Source of the DNA: Fibrobacter sp.
Lineage (GTDB): Bacteria > Fibrobacterota > Fibrobacteria > Fibrobacterales > Fibrobacteraceae
Direction: 5' to 3'
Length of the DNA: 64,000 nt
Assembly (NCBI GenBank): GCA_024398845.1
Contig: JAKSIM010000002.1
Location: forward strand, 50,519 to 114,518
Positions 59,801-64,000 of the stretch are shown here, one piece after another (within the stretch, counting starts at the first letter, position 1; each line of letters starts with the position of its first letter). Under the pieces are notes generated by a model, which saw only the letters and a list, made by a program, of their open reading frames with translations, did no database searches and was not told where the DNA came from. Both the position numbers and the translations under genes were made by a program.

Positions 59801-59830
59801 GCGCCTGCAGGTTATGTAGGCGCTTTTTTT
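59801..59830 (+). terminator. Rho-independent terminator after dxr
   Basis: GCGCCTGCA (59801-59809) pairs with TGTAGGCGC (59815-59823) with one G-T pair, loop GGTTA, then seven T. Confidence 0.9.
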
Positions 59831-59873
59831 ATTATAGATTTAAATTAGGGTGTGTTAGCTGGCTGGAGGAATT

Positions 59874-61718
59874 ATGTCTATTTGTTATACGTCTAAAATT
59901 TTGACGTTGTCTGCCATTGCGTCTGCTTCGGCTTTTGCCGCAACGGCTTATATCAACCAAATTGGCTACCGCACAGGTGATGTCAAGGAACTCGCTATTG
60001 TCGATGGCTCCGGTACGGTAGATTTTGTGGACGCTTCTGGAAAGACGGCTCTCTCGGTGACTCCAGGGAACGCTAGTAACTGGGAGCCCAGTGGTCAAAA
60101 TGTCCAGCTGGTTGATTTCTCGGCGCTCAAGGATGCGGGTACTTATACCATCAAGCAAAACGGCAATGTGCTCCGCAGCGATTTGAAAGTCGCTGACAAA
60201 GCTTATGAAGAGGTGCTCAAGGCATCCCTCAAGTGGTATTATTACCAGCGCTCTTCTATGGCCTTGGAACAAAGCTATGCTGGTGAATGGGCCCGTGCCG
60301 CAGGCCACCCGGATACCGATGTGAAGATGCATTCTTCTACGGGCGCAAGCGGTTCTATCAGTAGCCCCAAGGGTTGGTACGATGCCGGTGACTATGGCAA
60401 GTACATTGTGAACTCGGGTATTACCACATACACGTTGCTCTCGTTGTATGAACATTTCCCGGAATATTTCAAGACCTTAAAGTGGAACATCCCAGCCGAC
60501 GGCTCTCTGCCGGATCTTTTGGCCGAAATCAAGTACAACTTGGATTGGATGCTCACGATGCAGGCAAACGATGGCGCCGTTTACCATAAGGTGAGTACGC
60601 TTGGCTTCCCGGGCGACGTAATGCCCGATAAGGACGATGCCGGATCGCGTTACGTTATTGGCAAGGGTTCTGCTGCGACATTTGATTTTGCTGGCGTAAT
60701 GGCCGTTGCCGCCCGCGTGTACAAACCCTTTGATGCCACTTACGCAAACAAGTGCTTGGAAGCGGCCAAAAAAGCTTATTCTTGGGGCAAATCCAACCCG
60801 AACGTGGCCTACAGTAACCCGATGGATGTGTCTACCGGTGAATATGGCGATAAAAGCCTTGGTGACGAGAAAGCTTTTGCCGGTACCGAACTGTTTGTGA
60901 CGACTGGCGATGCTAGTTACAAGCCTAGTGGAAATACCGAAGGCAATGTTCCGAACTGGGGTGATGTTTCGGGATTGGCCGTTTACGGAACGGCGACTCA
61001 TGCTACAGAGTATGGTGGCGATGCTACTACGGCATTGGCGACCCTCACAAAGCTGGCGGATGAATTCGCGAATCGCACAAAGACTGGTTTTGGCGTCGTA
61101 ATGGCCAAAGATGACTTTGTATGGGGCTCGAACGCCGTTGCCGGTAATCAGGGTATTTGGCTGTTGCACGCTTACTACTTGACGGGCGAACAAAAGTATT
61201 ATGATGCTGCCGTGAAGGTTCTCGATTATTTGCTCGGAAAGAACCCGTTGGATATGTCTTTTGTGACGGGATTTGGTACAAAGTCTCCGAAACTTCCTCA
61301 TCATCGTCCGAGTACAGCTGACGGTGTTAGCGCGCCTGTGCCCGGTATGATTGTGGGTGGTCCGCAGCCTGGCGGCGAGGATATTGGCTCTCAAGAATGG
61401 GAATGCAGGGACTACAGAACAGGGCATCCGGCAACCTCTTATACAGACAATCGTTGCAGCTATGCCTCCAACGAAGTCGCCATTAACTGGAATGCGCCCT
61501 TGGCTTACCTGGCTGGTGCCATTGAGGCTTTGAATGCTGGTTTCGCACCGAGTTTTGCCGCGACCGGAGTCAAGGGAACAGACGCCATTGTTCCGTCTAG
61601 GCAAGGCTCTGCGTTGGGAATGTCCGATAACACACTTCAGTTCCGAGTGGTAAAGAATAAGCTTGTTGTTGAGAAGAATGGCGTTCGTTATGATTTGAAG
61701 GGTAAAAAACTCAAGTAG
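59874..61718 (+). CDS. Secreted glycoside hydrolase family 9 endoglucanase
   Basis: A 614-residue cellulase. A signal peptide (about 1-22) is followed by an N-terminal Ig-like domain (AAYINQIGY-type ATAYINQIGYRTGDVKELAI) and an (alpha/alpha)6 GH9 catalytic domain (about 110-560). Catalytic residues are visible: Asp170 and Asp173 in GWYDAGDYGKY, His476/477 in LPHHRPSTADG, and the acid Glu534 in SNEVAINWNAPL. The C-terminus is a short basic tail (KNGVRYDLKGKKLK) unlike the longer sorting-type domain of the GH8 protein. GGAGGA precedes the ATG. It has its own terminator. Confidence 0.94.
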   Translation: MSICYTSKILTLSAIASASAFAATAYINQIGYRTGDVKELAIVDGSGTVDFVDASGKTALSVTPGNASNWEPSGQNVQLVDFSALKDAGTYTIKQNGNVLRSDLKVADKAYEEVLKASLKWYYYQRSSMALEQSYAGEWARAAGHPDTDVKMHSSTGASGSISSPKGWYDAGDYGKYIVNSGITTYTLLSLYEHFPEYFKTLKWNIPADGSLPDLLAEIKYNLDWMLTMQANDGAVYHKVSTLGFPGDVMPDKDDAGSRYVIGKGSAATFDFAGVMAVAARVYKPFDATYANKCLEAAKKAYSWGKSNPNVAYSNPMDVSTGEYGDKSLGDEKAFAGTELFVTTGDASYKPSGNTEGNVPNWGDVSGLAVYGTATHATEYGGDATTALATLTKLADEFANRTKTGFGVVMAKDDFVWGSNAVAGNQGIWLLHAYYLTGEQKYYDAAVKVLDYLLGKNPLDMSFVTGFGTKSPKLPHHRPSTADGVSAPVPGMIVGGPQPGGEDIGSQEWECRDYRTGHPATSYTDNRCSYASNEVAINWNAPLAYLAGAIEALNAGFAPSFAATGVKGTDAIVPSRQGSALGMSDNTLQFRVVKNKLVVEKNGVRYDLKGKKLK

Positions 61719-61755
61719 AAAAATTTACAAGCAACATTGTTCAAAATGATGCTAA

Positions 61756-61790
61756 AGTCCGTTTTTCTTGTGAAAAACGGACTATTTTGT
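61756..61790 (+). terminator. Rho-independent terminator after GH9 gene
   Basis: AGTCCGTTTTTC (61756-61767) pairs perfectly with GAAAAACGGACT (61772-61783), TTGT loop, then ATTTTGTT. Confidence 0.8.
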
Positions 61791-61882
61791 TGTTCGTGAC
61801 TACAACGATTAGTATTGAAAAATGAAAAATTGGAATTATACGAATGTATTTTATGCTCGTCCCTTAAATATAGGAGAACATT

Positions 61883-63232
61883 ATGGGGTTAGTCAGGAGT
61901 TACGTGGTGGCGTTTTGCCTCGCATTTGCGACGGGCTGCTTTGCCCAGTGGGGCGATTTCGGTGGCTTTGGTGGCGGGGGCTTCGGCGGTTTTGGTGGAG
62001 ACCAAAATGGCGGTGGGTCTGCCGAGTATTCCGAAAAGTTTGCTGATGTGAACTATGCCGGCGATGGAAAGGAATTCCACAATCTTGACATCTATCTTCC
62101 GAAGGAAGTCAAGGATTCCTATCCTGTTGTGATTCATACTTACGGCAGCGCCTGGAGCATGAACAATTCCAAGGGTTCCGCCGACATCAACACCATTTGC
62201 GCAGGTTTTTTGAAGGCCGGTTTTGCCGTGGTGACTCCGAATCACCGTTCGGCCAGTGACGCCATTTATCCGGCGGCGCTTCACGATATCAAGGCTGTAG
62301 TCCGTTTTGTCCGTGGGAACGCAGCAAAGTACAAGTTCGATACGAACTTTGTCGCTGTGTCGGGCTTTTCGTCGGGTGGCCATCTTTCGAGCCTCACCGC
62401 AACAACTTGCGGCATGAAGGAAGGCAAGTCCGGGTCCGTGACGGTTGACCTCGAAGGTTCTCTCGGCGAGTTTACTTCGTTTAGCAGCTGTGTTGATGCC
62501 GCCTGCCTCTGGTCTCCTCCGACCGACATTTACACGATGAACCCCATCAATAGTTTTGGCGGTTCCGGCACGTTCGAAGGCGCTTTTATCGGTGTCGAAC
62601 GCGAAGGCAACAAGGACAAGTGGATGGTGGCGAGCTCCCCGTACTATGCGTCCGAAGACGACCCTCCGATAATCATGTTCCACGGGACATCCGACCAGGT
62701 GGTAAATATCGAACAGAGCCAAGAGCTGTACGATTCCCTGCAGAATCACAAGGTCGTGAGCGAATTCGTGAAAGTTTCCGGCGGTACGCATGGCGGTAAC
62801 GAAATGTATGTGGCCGCAAATCTTGACAAGGCTGTCGATTTTTTCAACAAGGCAATTGAAGCGAAGGCGGCTAAGGTTCCTGCCAAGGATACGTCCGAAA
62901 CGTCGATAAAAGATACGACAACGACGCCGGTAGATACGTTGGTTCCCGTGGATACCACTAAGGCTCCGATTGATACTATTAAGCCGCCTGAAATAATAAA
63001 GAATGTCGCAGGGAATTCTTTTGGAATTGAAGTTGTTGGCAATACATTGAATATTTTGGCGGGCAATAGCCTTTACTATAAGTACAAAGTAATTTCCGTG
63101 AACGGAACATTTACCGAAACGGGCGATGTCCTTGGAACGCTTGATTTGTCCAGGTTGCAGGCGGGTGTCTACTGCGTGATAGTTTCGGCAACCAACGGCA
63201 AACGCGGAATCGTAAGGTTCGTGAAGAAATAG
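61883..63232 (+). CDS. Secreted alpha/beta-hydrolase esterase with C-terminal sorting-like domain
   Basis: A 449-residue exported esterase. After a signal peptide (about 1-21) comes a Gly/Phe-rich stretch (FGGFGGGGFGGFGG). The alpha/beta-hydrolase domain covers about 55-325, with nucleophile Ser163 in VSGFSSGGHLSS, Asp in MFHGTSDQVVN and His in SGGTHGGNEM. YPVVIHTYGSAWSMNNS forms the oxyanion-type region (usual HGGG replaced by HTYGSAW). A Thr/Pro linker (about 330-375) leads to a C-terminal domain ending LDLSRLQAGVYCVIVSAT, like type IX sorting domains. It probably removes acetyl or feruloyl groups from hemicellulose. GGAG precedes the ATG. Confidence 0.85.
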   Translation: MGLVRSYVVAFCLAFATGCFAQWGDFGGFGGGGFGGFGGDQNGGGSAEYSEKFADVNYAGDGKEFHNLDIYLPKEVKDSYPVVIHTYGSAWSMNNSKGSADINTICAGFLKAGFAVVTPNHRSASDAIYPAALHDIKAVVRFVRGNAAKYKFDTNFVAVSGFSSGGHLSSLTATTCGMKEGKSGSVTVDLEGSLGEFTSFSSCVDAACLWSPPTDIYTMNPINSFGGSGTFEGAFIGVEREGNKDKWMVASSPYYASEDDPPIIMFHGTSDQVVNIEQSQELYDSLQNHKVVSEFVKVSGGTHGGNEMYVAANLDKAVDFFNKAIEAKAAKVPAKDTSETSIKDTTTTPVDTLVPVDTTKAPIDTIKPPEIIKNVAGNSFGIEVVGNTLNILAGNSLYYKYKVISVNGTFTETGDVLGTLDLSRLQAGVYCVIVSATNGKRGIVRFVKK

Positions 63233-63263
63233 TTCTTAAGAACTTAAAAAAATTTTTCCACAC

Positions 63264-63294
63264 TCCCTTTCTCTTTGCGAGAAAGGGATTTTTT
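63264..63294 (+). terminator. Rho-independent terminator after esterase gene
   Basis: TCCCTTTCTC (63264-63273) pairs with GAGAAAGGGA (63279-63288), loop TTTGC, then six T. The convergent FISUMP gene ends just beyond. Confidence 0.9.
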
Positions 63295-63299
63295 GCAAA

Positions 63300-63995
63300 C
63301 TAGTCTTTTACGCAGCGGATGGACTGATAATCATCGTGGTAATATCTGTGTATTCCCACAGATGTTTTTTGCGTTTCGAATAATACACCGTATGTAGATG
63401 GCGCACCGTATATAGAATCTAATGGCCCGGTCCACACCAAGGCTATATAGCCGTCATTCGCTTTGTCTGGTATGAATTTGAAGTGGTTTACATATGTGCC
63501 GGTTGTAGGGATTGGGTACAGGGTGAAGCCGCAATCATCCGTTCCGTTTGATGCTTGCCCTGGGTTCAAGGGAGTCCACCCTTCGGTTGCCTTTAGGCGG
63601 GCTGCTGCGATATCTATCCCGCCAACATTATCAAAAAGCAGTCTCCATTCAGTTTCTGTCGGCAGATGCCAGCCGTTCGGGCATGCGTTTTGTGCGTCCA
63701 TCGGGGTGTATTCTCGACCTTTTTCTGAACAGGATTCCTTGGCGCAGGGAGAACCATTGTCAAAATTAAGGTTCTCCGCCATCCACACTTGGTTACCGAT
63801 GGTGGTGTACTTGTATACCTGGCCATCACGTTCGTCGGTGAATGAACCTCGATTCGGCTCTCCGTATGCGTTCGTCCCTTCGGCTGGGCAGACGACGCTT
63901 GCGTCGAATACGTACTTTGGCTCCGAAGGGCTATCTTCGGAACATGCGCAAAGCAAGGAAACAAAAGCGGTAAAAAGAATGAACTTTGTTTTCAT
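63300..63995 (-). CDS. FISUMP-domain lipoprotein
   Basis: A 231-residue lipoprotein with lipobox VSLLCAC (Cys about 18) and a short linker. One FISUMP domain follows: FTDERDGQVYKYTTIGNQVW, MAENLNFDNGSPCAKES, CPNGWHLPTETEWRLLFDNV and the C-terminal SIRCVKD. It is a compact version of the domain, without the Ser-rich segments of the copy at 51299. The start codon lies 5 bases from the window edge, so its ribosome-binding site and promoter are outside. Function unknown; it probably sits on the outer surface. Confidence 0.87.
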   Translation of the reverse strand: MKTKFILFTAFVSLLCACSEDSPSEPKYVFDASVVCPAEGTNAYGEPNRGSFTDERDGQVYKYTTIGNQVWMAENLNFDNGSPCAKESCSEKGREYTPMDAQNACPNGWHLPTETEWRLLFDNVGGIDIAAARLKATEGWTPLNPGQASNGTDDCGFTLYPIPTTGTYVNHFKFIPDKANDGYIALVWTGPLDSIYGAPSTYGVLFETQKTSVGIHRYYHDDYQSIRCVKD

Positions 63996-64000
63996 GAGAA

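Overview
The window looks like chromosomal DNA of a rumen or gut Fibrobacter (phylum Fibrobacterota), close to F. succinogenes. The evidence is a TIGR02147-type regulator, two lipoproteins with the 'F. succinogenes major paralogous' (FISUMP) domain, Ser-rich linkers, secreted GH8 and GH9 cellulases, C-terminal tails like type IX secretion sorting domains, and eukaryote-like UDP-glucose dehydrogenase. This is inference from gene content; no 16S gene is present. No tRNA, rRNA, insertion sequence, phage or CRISPR array was seen.

Layout. 1-3086: a regulator/lipoprotein pair on the minus strand (the lipoprotein runs off the left edge), a probable operator, and a membrane acyltransferase. 3316-9162: a GH8 glucanase, then BatA- and BatB-like von Willebrand proteins separated by an inverted gene for a membrane protein with a degenerate GGDEF domain. 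9227-9305 can fold as a three-way-junction RNA. 9400-18956: zinc-site-less M16 peptidase-like lipoprotein, exported unknown protein, TrmH methyltransferase, MCE/MlaD protein, HPr and enzyme I of the PTS, a soluble lytic transglycosylase and a DMT permease.

19002-46709 is a large surface-polysaccharide locus. Plus-strand genes run from a CotH/lamin-tail lipoprotein and UDP-glucose dehydrogenase through a CotH lipoprotein with a 36-bp tandem repeat, a TagA/WecG transferase, a Wzy-like polymerase, glycosyltransferases, a CDP-glycerol glycerophosphotransferase-like enzyme, a TarI/IspD cytidylyltransferase and a sugar-nucleotide SDR. The facing minus-strand set holds a Wzc-type tyrosine kinase, a Wzx flippase, an aminotransferase, two ATP-grasp ligases, glycosyltransferases, an acetyltransferase, an outer-membrane protein, and an unexpected DUF3990 (ADP-ribosyltransferase-like) gene overlapped by a small partner. 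Four CotH-family kinase-like lipoproteins lie in this locus. The TagA-like, glycerophosphotransferase-like and TarI-like genes together suggest a polymer containing alditol phosphate, as in teichoic acids, in a diderm bacterium.

46795-59729 is mostly housekeeping: a SppA-family protease with an extra N-terminal region, a CNNM/CBS protein, rplM-rpsI, a FISUMP lipoprotein, rpsB-tsf-pyrH-frr-uppS-cdsA, galE and dxr. The rpsI gene appears to start at ATC. CACTAAC-type heptamer tracts sit between several of these genes and replace a recognisable ribosome-binding site before frr and dxr. 59874-63995 returns to fibre degradation, with a GH9 endoglucanase, a secreted esterase and a second FISUMP lipoprotein. 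No stretch over 300 bases lacks a gene.
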